Below, in pieces: positions 16,217-24,329 of a DNA stretch of 64,000 bases. The notes beneath the pieces are model-generated. The model was not told the DNA's origin, ran no database searches, and was given only the letters and a program-made list of their open reading frames with translations. Position numbers and translations under genes: made by a program. The DNA is from UBA6623 sp965226435 (GTDB taxonomy: Bacteria > Acidobacteriota > Terriglobia > Bryobacterales > UBA6623): positions 434,001 through 498,000 of the forward strand of contig CBDDCY010000008.1 of the NCBI GenBank assembly GCA_965226435.1, written 5' to 3'. Numbering within the stretch: position 1 is the stretch's first letter; each line of letters opens with the position of its first letter.

Positions 16217-16743
16217 CTCATCACTCCGTTCTCACTCACGATACGATTGCGGACCGGCGCGCCGGCCGCGAAGTCCGCAGCATAGCCGTTCCGAATCAAA
16301 GGCCGCAAGGGTAATGAGGGGGTAAACGGCGGGCGCACTCTTGGGGAGTTGGGGTGAATGCGCCCGCCTCTACGGGGATTACAGGTGATAGGGCGCAACC
16401 TAACCCTACGCGGGTTACATTTGGCTCGAACTTTTTTTTCAACACGCGGTCGTCTCCGCTCCGTCCGACTCCGCCGGCGACCCCGCGCACCAATTCGCCC
16501 CGCCCACCATCTCGGCCGGCCCGAGAACCCCGGCAATCTACGCGCCGTGAAAAAATGGGGACTGTACCAAGCGCCAGCCGAATAAGTCCCATTGAATCAG
16601 TAACCGCATCCGGCGCGAAGTGGACTGTGCCCGATCTTTTCACACTCCCCTACGCGCCGATCGAGTATCTGTCCTCAAAAGAGGGGTTGACCGTCAGACC
16701 CAAAATCCATACACTATACATAGGCGAACAAAACAGGAACACT
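16217..16743. other. Intergenic region with repeat DNA
   Basis: 527 bp without a supported gene. It includes a short hairpin AACCCTACGCGGGTT near 16401, a run of eight T at about 16432-16439, and the ~100-bp inverted-end element listed separately (16548-16649). The open frame that runs through this stretch into the DUF72 gene shows no coding character before 16744. Confidence 0.5.
16548..16649. repeat. Small inverted-end element, copy 1
   Basis: A ~102-bp unit about 90% identical to the unit at 55912-56009. The left end reads TGAAAAAATGGGGAC and the right end is an imperfect inverse of it. The 10-base sequence CTACGCGCCG flanks it on both sides (16538-16547 and 16650-16659), which looks like a target duplication. 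Too short to encode a transposase, so a REP- or MITE-like element mobilised in trans is the best description. Confidence 0.7.
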
Positions 16744-17715
16744 ATGGGAACTTTCAGGGAATCTCCAAGCTGTCAAGTCAAAGTCGGCCCGGCCGGCTGG
16801 TCCCACCAGGACTGGAACGGGGTCGTGTATCCGACGCCCCGGCCGCGAGGGTTCCACGAACTGTCCTATTTGGCTCGCTACTTCCCTCTGATCGAGATCA
16901 ATACCTCTTTCTACCGGCCTGTCAGGCCCGAGCTGTCCCGTTTGTGGGTGAAGAAGGTCGAGGATATTCCTCGATTTCAGTTCACCGCCAAGATGTACCA
17001 CGTCTTCACCCACGAGCGGATTCTCAACCGCGACGATGTAGCGGCCTTCCAAGCCGGCTTGGCGCCGTTGCTGGAGGCCGGGCGGCTGGGGGCGGTGTTG
17101 ATGCAGTTCCCTGTCGGTTTCCGGGCGACTCGCGAAAACCGGCAATACCTCGAGCGGCTGCGAAGGGCGTTTCAGGACCTGCCATTGGTCGCGGAGTTGC
17201 CGCACACCGACTGGCATGACCCCGCCGCACTGCGCGGACTGGCCGACCACCAGATCGGATTCGCCAACATGGATCAGCCGCGGCTGCCTCACGCCATGCC
17301 TCCGACGGCGCACGTTACTTCTCCGATCGGCTATGTGCGGCTTCACGGGCGCAACTATGAGGAATGGTTCCCGTTCGGAGATACGTCCGATTCGCCGCAC
17401 GGATTCATGCCGCCTCGATCCCGCCACAACTATCTCTATTCCGCGGCGCAACTGGAGACCTGGCGGCCTCGGATCGAAGCCGTGTCTCGCTACGCGGCGA
17501 CCACCTTCGTCGTGACCACCAATTCATTTCGCGGCCAGGCCGCCGTCAATGCCTTGCAGCTGATGAACATGACTTCGAACGAGCGCGTGAATGTTCCCCC
17601 CAGGCTTCTCGACCGATACCCGGAGTTGGCGCCGATCACCGACAACCTGCCGCGGCAAAGGTCGCTTTTCGTCTTGCCGCGCGCCGATTCGCCGCGACAC
17701 CAGCTGGCGAGCTGA
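16744..17715 (+). CDS. DUF72 family protein
   Basis: 324 residues of the DUF72 TIM-barrel family (YecE-like), with KVGPAGWSHQDWNGVVYP near the start, INTSFYRP, FQFTAKMYHVFTHE, LLMQFP-like GAVLMQFPVGF, VAELPHTDW, and the YVRLHGRN segment near residue 200. Function of the family is unproven; the barrel has a conserved acidic pocket. Start chosen at ATG 16744, preceded by AGGA. The C-terminal part after PFGDTSDSPHG is typical in length. Transcribed alone; repeat DNA lies on both sides. Confidence 0.85.
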   Translation: MGTFRESPSCQVKVGPAGWSHQDWNGVVYPTPRPRGFHELSYLARYFPLIEINTSFYRPVRPELSRLWVKKVEDIPRFQFTAKMYHVFTHERILNRDDVAAFQAGLAPLLEAGRLGAVLMQFPVGFRATRENRQYLERLRRAFQDLPLVAELPHTDWHDPAALRGLADHQIGFANMDQPRLPHAMPPTAHVTSPIGYVRLHGRNYEEWFPFGDTSDSPHGFMPPRSRHNYLYSAAQLETWRPRIEAVSRYAATTFVVTTNSFRGQAAVNALQLMNMTSNERVNVPPRLLDRYPELAPITDNLPRQRSLFVLPRADSPRHQLAS

Positions 17716-17736
17716 TTTCCCTGAAACGACGGCAAG

Positions 17737-17872
17737 CAAGCGCAACGACGTAATGGCGGGCCTATTGCGGAGGAAACCACTGCCAACCCGAGCCGCATCG
17801 CCACGCGATGCGGTCACTCAAGAATCGCGCTTTGCCGCCAAACAAACTTTTTCATGCGGTCGTGGCACTAGT
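17737..17872. repeat. Composite dispersed repeat, uninterrupted copy
   Basis: This segment shares several blocks with 55737-56085: a 28-base block starting GCAAGCGCAACGACGTAATG, the block TTGCGGAGGAAACCACTGCC through the palindrome GCATCGCCACGCGATGC, and the tail AACAAACTTTTTCATGCGGTC. Here the palindrome is intact. In the 56-kb copy it is split by an inserted element. No coding potential. Confidence 0.75.
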
Positions 17873-18137
17873 TTTCAGAACACTCGACACTGTCGGGCGG
17901 CGTATTGCTGCACTGAATGCTTTCGGTCATCCCGGAGGAAATCGGGGCGCAGGCAACATCGGTGGCCGTGCGGGTGGCCTCCGCCGACGTGGGGGCGCGG
18001 GCTATGCTGCATCTGGTTTGGCCTTCAAACGTCATGCACACCTCGCAAGAGTATTGCTGCAGCCCCATCGTGGAATAGATCAACAGGCCCAGCACGGCCA
18101 GGCCGAATAGGATCGAGATCAAGGTAGTTTTCGACAT
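17868..18137 (-). CDS. Small membrane-anchored Cys-rich protein
   Basis: 89 residues. Residues 5-26 form one hydrophobic helix (signal anchor), followed by QYSCEVCMTFEGQTRCS with a CxxC pair (Cys31, Cys34) and a third Cys43, then Cys63, Cys76 and Cys85. The six cysteines in a short exported domain suggest disulfides or metal binding. The C-terminus carries ACAPISSGMTESIQC. No family name known to me, but length, signal and codon pattern look real. Its stop is formed inside the composite repeat. Divergent from the bacilliredoxin gene. Confidence 0.7.
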   Translation of the reverse strand: MSKTTLISILFGLAVLGLLIYSTMGLQQYSCEVCMTFEGQTRCSIARAPTSAEATRTATDVACAPISSGMTESIQCSNTPPDSVECSEN

Positions 18138-18387
18138 CCCGTAGTCACGACATTATACTGACCGCGTTCGACAATCGCATTCGACGAGCGGCCGCAACGA
18201 CCTCGCGAGACCACGAAGAATATGGCCGCGCCGTCTCGGGCGGCCACCCCGGAACTTGACTCAGGCCCATGGCGCGGCCCCGGCTGCCCACCGGTTTTCG
18301 CCCTCTCCCGTTGGCTGCGTTGTCGACTCCGGGCGCGCGCCGCTTGCCGGGCCTTGCTAAACTTGAAGTTTCAGGAGGGAGATGCCT

Positions 18388-18819
18388 GTGGCTTATCCGG
18401 AATATCTGCTTTCGCCGATGCGCGAAGAGTTGTCTCGATTGGGGGTCATCGAGACGCGTACCCCCGAGCAGGTCGACGAGTTGCTTACCCCCGACAGCGG
18501 GACCGTTTTAATGGTTGTCAACTCGGTGTGCGGCTGTGCCGCCGGGTCGGCGCGACCGGGTGTCGCGCGGTCGCTGGAAAGCGAAATCAAACCCGACAAA
18601 GTCGGCACGGTTTTCGCGGGTGGTGATGTCGAAGCCGTAGCCCACTTACGACAAATCCTGTCGAACTATCCGCCGTCTTCGCCTTCGGTCGCGCTATTTC
18701 GCGACGGGAAGCCGGTCTACATGCTCCACCGCCAGGAGATCGAAGGGCGCGATCCGTCACAAATCGCGGCCATTCTACAGCAGGCCTACCAGGAACATTG
18801 CGCCGCTCCGGCGAAGTAG
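18388..18819 (+). CDS. BrxA/BrxB family bacilliredoxin
   Basis: About 143 residues of the YphP/YqiW family. These thioredoxin-fold proteins carry a CGC active site, seen here in VNSVCGCAAGSARP near residue 50, and remove mixed low-molecular-weight thiols from proteins. AGGAGG at 18373-18378 is only three bases from ATG 18382 but nine from GTG 18388; the GTG start also gives the family opening MAYPEYLLSPMREEL, so it is preferred. Downstream lies a hairpin (18900-18916). Stands alone between a Cys-rich small protein and a convergent secreted protein. Confidence 0.88.
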   Translation: MAYPEYLLSPMREELSRLGVIETRTPEQVDELLTPDSGTVLMVVNSVCGCAAGSARPGVARSLESEIKPDKVGTVFAGGDVEAVAHLRQILSNYPPSSPSVALFRDGKPVYMLHRQEIEGRDPSQIAAILQQAYQEHCAAPAK

Positions 18820-18899
18820 CCGGAGAGCCCGGCGCACGCGGGGGTCTTGGGGAAGATCTCACCGCCTTCTGGAGGCGCGGGACGCCCCCGCGCGTAGAA

Positions 18900-18916
18900 C
18901 CGGCTTGAGAAGCCGG
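18900..18916. terminator. Hairpin between convergent genes
   Basis: CCGGCTTGAGAAGCCGG is a perfect 7-bp stem with a GAG loop. It is preceded by a second, imperfect G/C-rich inverted repeat with arms near 18835 and 18888. No long T run follows on either strand, so it may be a Rho-dependent or structural 3' end shared by the bacilliredoxin and the convergent gene. Confidence 0.4.
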
Positions 18917-18951
18917 GAGGCTGTCACGACGACTGTCGCCGGCGGCCCCTG

Positions 18952-20574
18952 TCACCACGTTCGATCAATCCCGACGACCGGCAACGACGCGCCGCTCTTG
19001 CGCAAATACACCGTCACCGTCTTGGCGGGATCGGCTCCTTGGATCCGCGCGGCGAAGTAGGCTCCGTTTTCGCCCTCGCCGACCTCGGGCGGTAGACCAA
19101 GACCCGTTGCGCCTTCGATCGGCGAGTGCTTTTCGGCTTCGTTGTCGAATTTCGACCACTTGACTTGATACGTTTCGGACTCGGCGAAACCGTGCTTGAC
19201 GGCCAGGTTCTCGAAGTCGAGCCGCCCCCCCGCCGCGCGAAAATGGTCGAGCGCCAACACGGCGCTGAAATATTTCTTTCCGACGATATCGCGCCTCTTG
19301 ATGGGGCATTCGATCAACCATTCGACCGCTTCGGGGTCACTATATTGCCCTTGCTCGATGATCGCCCGAATGTGCTGATCCGAGAAAGCCATCACCTTCT
19401 TCGCCGCCCAAAAAGCATCGTCGGGCAGGCGGTTCTTGAAGGCCGGATTCGGCTCCTCGGTGGTCCATAGCTCGGGGTCGAAAACGCGATAGTCGAACTT
19501 CCCGACCGACGGGAAGTAGTTGTACTTGAGCCGATGGTAGCGCGGCGGGGCGAAGCCGAGTGTCAGGACCTGCTTCGCGGCCTTGCCCCATTCGAAAAGG
19601 TGTTCGTTGCCCGAGCGCGAGCTATTCGAGTAGACGCTGGCGCTCCCCAGAATCGAGCCGAAATCCACCAAGTGGTGCCGCACAAACGGCACCCCGTTTT
19701 CCTCGACCACCATGTCGAGCGTATTGATGGCGCGGGAGTCGTCATGCCCAAGCCAAGCGCAAAAAACAAAGAGACCGCGCAGGTCGCGGCGGTGTTCATG
19801 GGGCACAATGTCGTTGGGGTCGTCGGGCCGCGTACCGTGATAGCGGAACTCGCCGGCCGGACGGCCGCTCAGAAAATAGCTGGCGAGGCCGCGAATGCGT
19901 CCGTTTGCCGTTCGGGGAACGCGAGCCAGAATCTTCTCGACGTCTTCCTCTCGCATCGCCTGTTCTCGGCCCTTGAGATCGGTGAGCGTCGTTCCCTCGC
20001 CGATGACCAGCTTGGGGCGGTCGAAATAGACGATGTAATTTTCCGGGACGTCGTACCCGAGAGCGTGGAAAAACAACGACCCGACGACATCGACTGCCGT
20101 TGCCATTTCCGGGTTCGTCATGGGGTCGAATTTAAGAATATATATCTTGCCCGTCGCGTCCTTGATCGTGAAGCCCGGCGTCACGCCCGCCGTCTTCGCG
20201 CCGACGATCGACCATTTCCCTTCTTGCGAGGGGGCATTGTCCCGCCGTGGGCCGCGCACGACCTCGTCGACGCTCATCGGCCGCGTGCCGATGCGGTTCG
20301 TAAACCAGGTGCTGTCGAGAACCTCGCCCAGCGTATTCACCGCGCCCGCGGGAATCGGCTTCGCGCCTTTCCTGAGCTCCTTGGGCTTGGGCTGCGCTTC
20401 GGCCGGCTTGCCAAAGGTCTGTAGGAAATAGTCGTAATACATCGACAGCCGCCGCTCTTCGACCATTTCGGCGGCCATTGGCGGCGGCTCGCGCGGAAGC
20501 GGGTCGTCGTCGTAGAACTTCTTCGCGCCGGCGGGCAACGCCAAGATCAGAAACAACAAGAAGGCTTTCTTCAT
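18952..20574 (-). CDS. Secreted protein with kinase-like catalytic motifs
   Basis: 540 residues from ATG 20574, with a signal peptide MKKAFLLFLILALPAGA. I know no assigned function, but it carries what looks like a full atypical-kinase set. YILKFDP supplies Lys148; LGHDDSRAIN has His277, Asp279 and Asn284 with the same spacing as HGDLHPGN and HRDLKPEN loops; HHLVDFGSILGS supplies Asp304-Phe-Gly. A ~90-residue C-terminal part (GLPPEVGEGENG onward) looks like a beta-rich appendage. It lies 10 bp after the Omp85 barrel gene on the same strand, so the two are one operon. The upstream start at 20694 would overlap that gene and is rejected. Confidence 0.7.
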   Translation of the reverse strand: MKKAFLLFLILALPAGAKKFYDDDPLPREPPPMAAEMVEERRLSMYYDYFLQTFGKPAEAQPKPKELRKGAKPIPAGAVNTLGEVLDSTWFTNRIGTRPMSVDEVVRGPRRDNAPSQEGKWSIVGAKTAGVTPGFTIKDATGKIYILKFDPMTNPEMATAVDVVGSLFFHALGYDVPENYIVYFDRPKLVIGEGTTLTDLKGREQAMREEDVEKILARVPRTANGRIRGLASYFLSGRPAGEFRYHGTRPDDPNDIVPHEHRRDLRGLFVFCAWLGHDDSRAINTLDMVVEENGVPFVRHHLVDFGSILGSASVYSNSSRSGNEHLFEWGKAAKQVLTLGFAPPRYHRLKYNYFPSVGKFDYRVFDPELWTTEEPNPAFKNRLPDDAFWAAKKVMAFSDQHIRAIIEQGQYSDPEAVEWLIECPIKRRDIVGKKYFSAVLALDHFRAAGGRLDFENLAVKHGFAESETYQVKWSKFDNEAEKHSPIEGATGLGLPPEVGEGENGAYFAARIQGADPAKTVTVYLRKSGASLPVVGIDRTW

Positions 20575-20584
20575 CGCTGCGTCC

Positions 20585-21835
20585 TTAGAACGGGTTCCCG
20601 AATTTGAACCATATCTGATACCCCTCGCGGCTGAATCCGAAATCAAGCCGGAGAAAGACCTTGTTTCTGCCATTGAATCGAAAGCCGATTCCATACGACG
20701 TCTCCAGGCCGTGGAGATTGATCTGGGTACGGCGGGGCGTCACTTTCCCGGCGTCGAAAAACAGCGCCATGTCCAAACCCGGAAACGATTCCCAGCGGTA
20801 TTCGGCGTTGAAGATGACGTGATTGTCGTCGTAAAACCGGTAGGTGCGAAAACCACGCAAGTCCTCCGAGCCCCCCAGGTAGGGCTGCATGTAGAAGGGC
20901 ACTGACTGCCCGTCGATCGACCACGTCATCACCGTGCGGCCGCGCAGCGCGAAGACCCGTTTATCGTTGAAGAACGGGATGTATTGCTGCACTTCCAGAT
21001 CGAGCCGCCGAAACGTGTGCAGATCGATGCGCTGGTCGTCGTAGTAGAGAAAGCGCGCCGAGTAAAATCCTCCCGAGCGCGGACCGCCCTCAATGTCGCG
21101 GTAGTCGACTTCCACAAACCCGCCGGCGCGCAAAAAATCGGTCTGCCGCAGAATCCCCGGGCTGACGGCGGGGCTGTAAAGTTGGTCGGCCGACTCGTCG
21201 CCCGGCGGGCCGGGACCGATGTTGAATTGCAAATATCCTCCGGTGAGTCCCATTCGAAAAAACTCAGCGGGCCGGAAAGCGGCGTCGGCGTCGAATGACG
21301 TTCGCTCCAACCTATAGGCGGATTCACCCTCGACGCGGGAGTCCGGCCCGGGTCCGTAGTAATCCATCTCCGGGAAATTGCTGTGCACGGCCGCCAGATG
21401 GACGGGAAACCTTCCACCGGCGAGGTTGGGGAGATCGGCCAAGAGTTCGAACTGATATGCCTTCTTGGCCGATGCGACCGCGAAAGTCGACACCTTCAGG
21501 TCGCCGCCGGTCGTCCGGTAGGTGTACCCTGGGCCCAGCGCAAAGCCTTGCCCTGTGGCCAAGCCGCCGAAGCGCCCTCGCCAGCCTCCCAGCCCGGCCG
21601 CCAGCCGTTCCAGGTAGTTGGTGTCTTCCACCTTGTGCATGACCTTTTCGATCTTGCCCGAGATCGGTTTGGTCAGTTTCTTGGCTTTTTCACTACGCGC
21701 CTGCTCGATGGCCTCGGCTCGCGAGGTGGGTTCGGGTTGCGCGGCCGGGTTGGAATCGCCGGATTCGTCCTGAGCTGGCAACGAGACTGCCATCACGATC
21801 AGGGGCAAAGCAATCCGCCGGAGTCGTCGGATCAT
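20585..21835 (-). CDS. Omp85/BamA-TamA type outer-membrane barrel without visible POTRA domains
   Basis: About 416 residues from ATG 21835. A signal peptide with basic start MIRRLRRIALPLIVM is followed by a charged ~60-residue linker and then a beta-barrel region of alternating residues. LGGSEDLRGFRTYRF near residue 310 matches the Omp85 loop-6 (V/L)RGF motif, and the protein ends in a strand terminating with Phe, as outer-membrane barrels do. No POTRA repeats are recognisable. It belongs to the bacterial surface antigen (D15) family, which exports or inserts proteins. Operon partner: the kinase-like secreted protein 10 bp downstream. Confidence 0.82.
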   Translation of the reverse strand: MIRRLRRIALPLIVMAVSLPAQDESGDSNPAAQPEPTSRAEAIEQARSEKAKKLTKPISGKIEKVMHKVEDTNYLERLAAGLGGWRGRFGGLATGQGFALGPGYTYRTTGGDLKVSTFAVASAKKAYQFELLADLPNLAGGRFPVHLAAVHSNFPEMDYYGPGPDSRVEGESAYRLERTSFDADAAFRPAEFFRMGLTGGYLQFNIGPGPPGDESADQLYSPAVSPGILRQTDFLRAGGFVEVDYRDIEGGPRSGGFYSARFLYYDDQRIDLHTFRRLDLEVQQYIPFFNDKRVFALRGRTVMTWSIDGQSVPFYMQPYLGGSEDLRGFRTYRFYDDNHVIFNAEYRWESFPGLDMALFFDAGKVTPRRTQINLHGLETSYGIGFRFNGRNKVFLRLDFGFSREGYQIWFKFGNPF

Positions 21836-22029
21836 GATGGAGCGGGAGTCGGAGATCATGATCTTCCGGGGCGTGGAAAAGACCGCCTTAATGCCGCTTG
21901 GCGGAAACCGCGTCCGCGACGCGACCGAAACAAGCTTCTAATCTATCACGCCTTTCCGGGAGTGGAAGCCAAGAGCCGGTGCTACACGACTTGGCGGAAC
22001 CGAAGGACAGATCATCCGACCGCCCGTTA

Positions 22030-22058
22030 ATACGTATGATATACTGAAAGATACGTAT
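22030..22058 (+). promoter_or_regulatory. Toxin-antitoxin promoter with two palindromic operators
   Basis: The 8-bp palindrome ATACGTAT occurs at 22030-22037 and 22051-22058, 21 bp centre to centre (two helical turns), with TATACT (22040-22045) between them. The antitoxin ATG is at 22068. This is the layout expected for autorepression by a ribbon-helix-helix antitoxin. No strong -35 is visible. Confidence 0.6.
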
Positions 22059-22067
22059 CCTTTCGCC

Positions 22068-22289
22068 ATGAAAGCTAAGCTCACCGTTAGCATCGATGCC
22101 GACCTTTTGTCGCCGGCGAAAGAGGCGGCCCGCCGGCGAGGTGTTTCTTTGTCGAGCTACATCGAAGGCGCGCTTCGAACATTGAGCAGCGATCGCAAGC
22201 AATCTTTTGCGGAAAAGTGGCGCGGCAGCTTCCGACCCGCCGAACGGGACGAGGAACGTTACCGCCGGCTGGCGAAAAAATACTTGTGA
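22068..22289 (+). CDS. Antitoxin, DUF6364/ribbon-helix-helix-like
   Basis: 73 residues. KLTVSIDADLL supplies the N-terminal beta strand, then AKEAARRRGVSLSSYIEGALR forms the two helices typical of ribbon-helix-helix antitoxins. The charged tail (AERDEERYRRLAKKYL) would bind the toxin. The stop TGA overlaps the GTG start of the PIN gene. Together they form a VapBC-like module. Two ATACGTAT palindromes precede the gene. Confidence 0.85.
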   Translation: MKAKLTVSIDADLLSPAKEAARRRGVSLSSYIEGALRTLSSDRKQSFAEKWRGSFRPAERDEERYRRLAKKYL

Positions 22290-22702
22290 CCCTGCTCCTT
22301 GATCTCGACGTGATCCTCGATCTGATCCTAGATCGTGAGCCCTATTCCGCACCCGCCGCCGAATTGCTGGGGATGATCGAGACGCGTCCAGGTTCGGCCT
22401 TCATCGCGTGGCACTCCATCTCGAACTTCGTTTATCTGTCGGCTCGCCGCCACGGCCGCAAAACTTCCAAGCAATTCATCGTGGATTTATGCCGCTTCGT
22501 AGCGGTCGCGAAGACGGACACCGAAAGCCTTCGCTATGCGGCGGGACTCGCGATGAGCGATTTCGAGGACGCCATGCAGGTCGCGGCGGCGGCGGCGTGC
22601 GGCGCTGACGTCATTGTCACGAGAAATCTTCGGGACTACCGCCGTTCGCCTATCCGTGCCGCGGCTCCGGGCGACGTGATACCCGAGTTGAGACGAGCTT
22701 AG
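22286..22702 (+). CDS. PIN-domain toxin ribonuclease
   Basis: About 138 residues from GTG 22286, overlapping the antitoxin by four bases. Opening VTLLLDLDVILDLILDREPY contains the first catalytic Asp; further acidic residues lie in KTDTESLRYA and in DFEDAMQVAAA, and CGADVIVTRNLRDYRRSP closes the domain, the usual PIN pattern. By family it would cleave RNA and be neutralised by the upstream protein. The longer reading frame from 22217 lies inside the antitoxin gene and is not the true start. Confidence 0.9.
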   Translation: MTLLLDLDVILDLILDREPYSAPAAELLGMIETRPGSAFIAWHSISNFVYLSARRHGRKTSKQFIVDLCRFVAVAKTDTESLRYAAGLAMSDFEDAMQVAAAAACGADVIVTRNLRDYRRSPIRAAAPGDVIPELRRA

Positions 22703-22706
22703 CCGC

Positions 22707-22960
22707 TCACTTCAGCGTCGTCGGGTATTCCACCAAGTCCACGAATTCGTCGAGAGTCATCTGCTCCTGCAAATCCATCGGCATGGCCGACACGGTTGAT
22801 AACCTTCGCTTGGCGATGTCGCTTTTCGAGTAGTCGGCGGTGACGCCGCCTTCCATGCGCGGAGTCAACTCTTTGGGTATCTGCTGACGATAAACCCTTC
22901 GATTTCGTCGGCGTTGTTGAGCGCGAGAAGCTGCGGTTCGTAGCCGCCCCCCCCGGGTGT
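22707..22960 (-). pseudogene. C-terminal remnant of a heme/PQQ-type secreted protein
   Basis: Immediately after the pyrC stop the same frame encodes GYEPQLLALNNADEIEGF and IVSRYP before a stop. The adjacent frame then continues KELTPRMEGGVTADYSKSD, DIAKRRLSTVSAMP and MTLDEFVDLVEYPTTLK to 22707. Joined by one missing C near 22888 these make the end of a protein with the repeated DLVEYL-type terminus common in PVC/Acidobacteria c-type cytochrome and sugar-dehydrogenase-like proteins. No heme motif survives and no start codon is visible, so it is a gene relic. The exact parent family is uncertain. Confidence 0.5.
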
Positions 22961-22972
22961 CGAGATGCCGCC

Positions 22973-24277
22973 TTACTCCGTTCCTTCCGCGAAGCCCCCC
23001 TCGACGCTCCAGACGGTTTTTCCGCCGACGATCGTCTCGACCGCTCCACCTTGAAATTCTCGTCGCTCGAAGGGGGAATTCTTGCTCTTCGAGTGAGACT
23101 TCGCGGCCTCGAAAACCCAGCCGCGCTCCAGGTCCAGAATCGTGACGTCGGCCGCGGCGCCCACTCGCAAGGTCCCCTGCTCGAGCCCGATCACCTTGGC
23201 CGGACCGGTCGTAAACAACTCCACCATGCGCATCAAGCTGATCGTACCCGGGTGCACCAGCCGCTCGAGCGACAACCCGATCGCCGTTTCGAGACCGGTC
23301 ACACCGAAAGGACAACGCTCAAATTCCTGGGCCTTCATATTCCCCGTGTGCGGAGCATGGTCGGTCGCGATGGCGTCGATCACGCCCTCCACCAAACCCT
23401 CGATCGCCGCCTCGATGTCGCGCTCGCCCCGTAGCGGAGGGCGCATCTTATAGTGGCTGTCGTAGCCGGGAATGTCCGTATCGGCCAGCGTGAAGTGATG
23501 CGGCGAAACCTCGCAAGTGATCGGGACGCCCAGCTTGCGGGCATGCCGCACGATGCCGATCGAATTCCGCGTCGAAATGTGCGCGATGTGGCAGCGCGCG
23601 CCGGTCGCCTCGCTCAGGATCGCGTCCCTGGCCACCATCACGTCTTCCGAGCTTGAGGGGATACCGCCCAACCCCAGCCTTACCGCTTGCGCCCCTTCGT
23701 GAATGTCGCCGCCCATGCTCAGATTCAAATCCTCGCAATGGTCGATCACCGTCATGTCGAACGACCCGGCATACTGCATCGCCCGCCGCATCACGGCCGA
23801 GTTCATCACCGGCAGCCCGTCGTCGGAAATCGCCACGGCGCCGGCCTCTTTCATCGCCCCGATTTCGGCAAGCTGCTCGCCCTCGCTGCCTTTGGTGATC
23901 GCACCGATCGGAAAGACGTTCACGATCGCCCTGCGGCGTGCCCGCTCGACGATAAAACTGGTGACCGTCGGGCTGTCGTTCACCGGAATCGTGTTCGGCA
24001 TGCAGCATACCGTTGTGAAACCGCCGGCCGCCGCCGCCCGCGCGCCCGTCTCAATCGTCTCGGCGTGCTCGATGCCGGGTTCGCGCAAGTGAACGTGAAT
24101 ATCGAGAAAGCCGGGCGCTACGACGAGCCCCGCGGCGTCGCGGATTTCGGCGCCGGGTGCATCGATGGCGGTATCCACGGCCACGATGCGGCCGTCTTCG
24201 ATCAGCACGTCGGCCGGACCGTCGCGACCCGAGTCCGGATCGACCACGCGGCCGTTTTTGATCAGCAGTTTCGTCAT
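22973..24277 (-). CDS. pyrC: Dihydroorotase (type I)
   Basis: 434 residues from ATG 24277 (MTKLLIKNGRVVDPDSG). Catalyses cyclisation of carbamoyl-aspartate to dihydroorotate in pyrimidine synthesis. The metal-binding motif DIHVHLREPG lies near residue 60, with further ligands in VIDHCEDL, CHIAHIST and AIATDHAPH; the substrate loop MRPPLR is present. The upstream start at 24343 adds a non-homologous leader. It is the last gene of the pyrR-pyrB-pyrC run, 52 bp after pyrB. A gene relic follows it directly. Confidence 0.96.
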   Translation of the reverse strand: MTKLLIKNGRVVDPDSGRDGPADVLIEDGRIVAVDTAIDAPGAEIRDAAGLVVAPGFLDIHVHLREPGIEHAETIETGARAAAAGGFTTVCCMPNTIPVNDSPTVTSFIVERARRRAIVNVFPIGAITKGSEGEQLAEIGAMKEAGAVAISDDGLPVMNSAVMRRAMQYAGSFDMTVIDHCEDLNLSMGGDIHEGAQAVRLGLGGIPSSSEDVMVARDAILSEATGARCHIAHISTRNSIGIVRHARKLGVPITCEVSPHHFTLADTDIPGYDSHYKMRPPLRGERDIEAAIEGLVEGVIDAIATDHAPHTGNMKAQEFERCPFGVTGLETAIGLSLERLVHPGTISLMRMVELFTTGPAKVIGLEQGTLRVGAAADVTILDLERGWVFEAAKSHSKSKNSPFERREFQGGAVETIVGGKTVWSVEGGFAEGTE

Positions 24278-24329
24278 CAAAAAATTAGAGGCCGAGGCGG
24301 CTCCCCGATCGCGCCACCGGCGCGCCGCT

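Noticed and set aside
16354..16743. 130-residue N-terminal extension of the DUF72 protein
   Set aside because: It crosses the repeat element and is Arg/Pro/Ser-rich; the family starts at 16744 with a ribosome site.
22870..22890. TGA in the pyrC-adjacent relic as a second selenocysteine codon
   Set aside because: The frame after it does not continue the family sequence; the adjacent frame does, so it is a frameshift.
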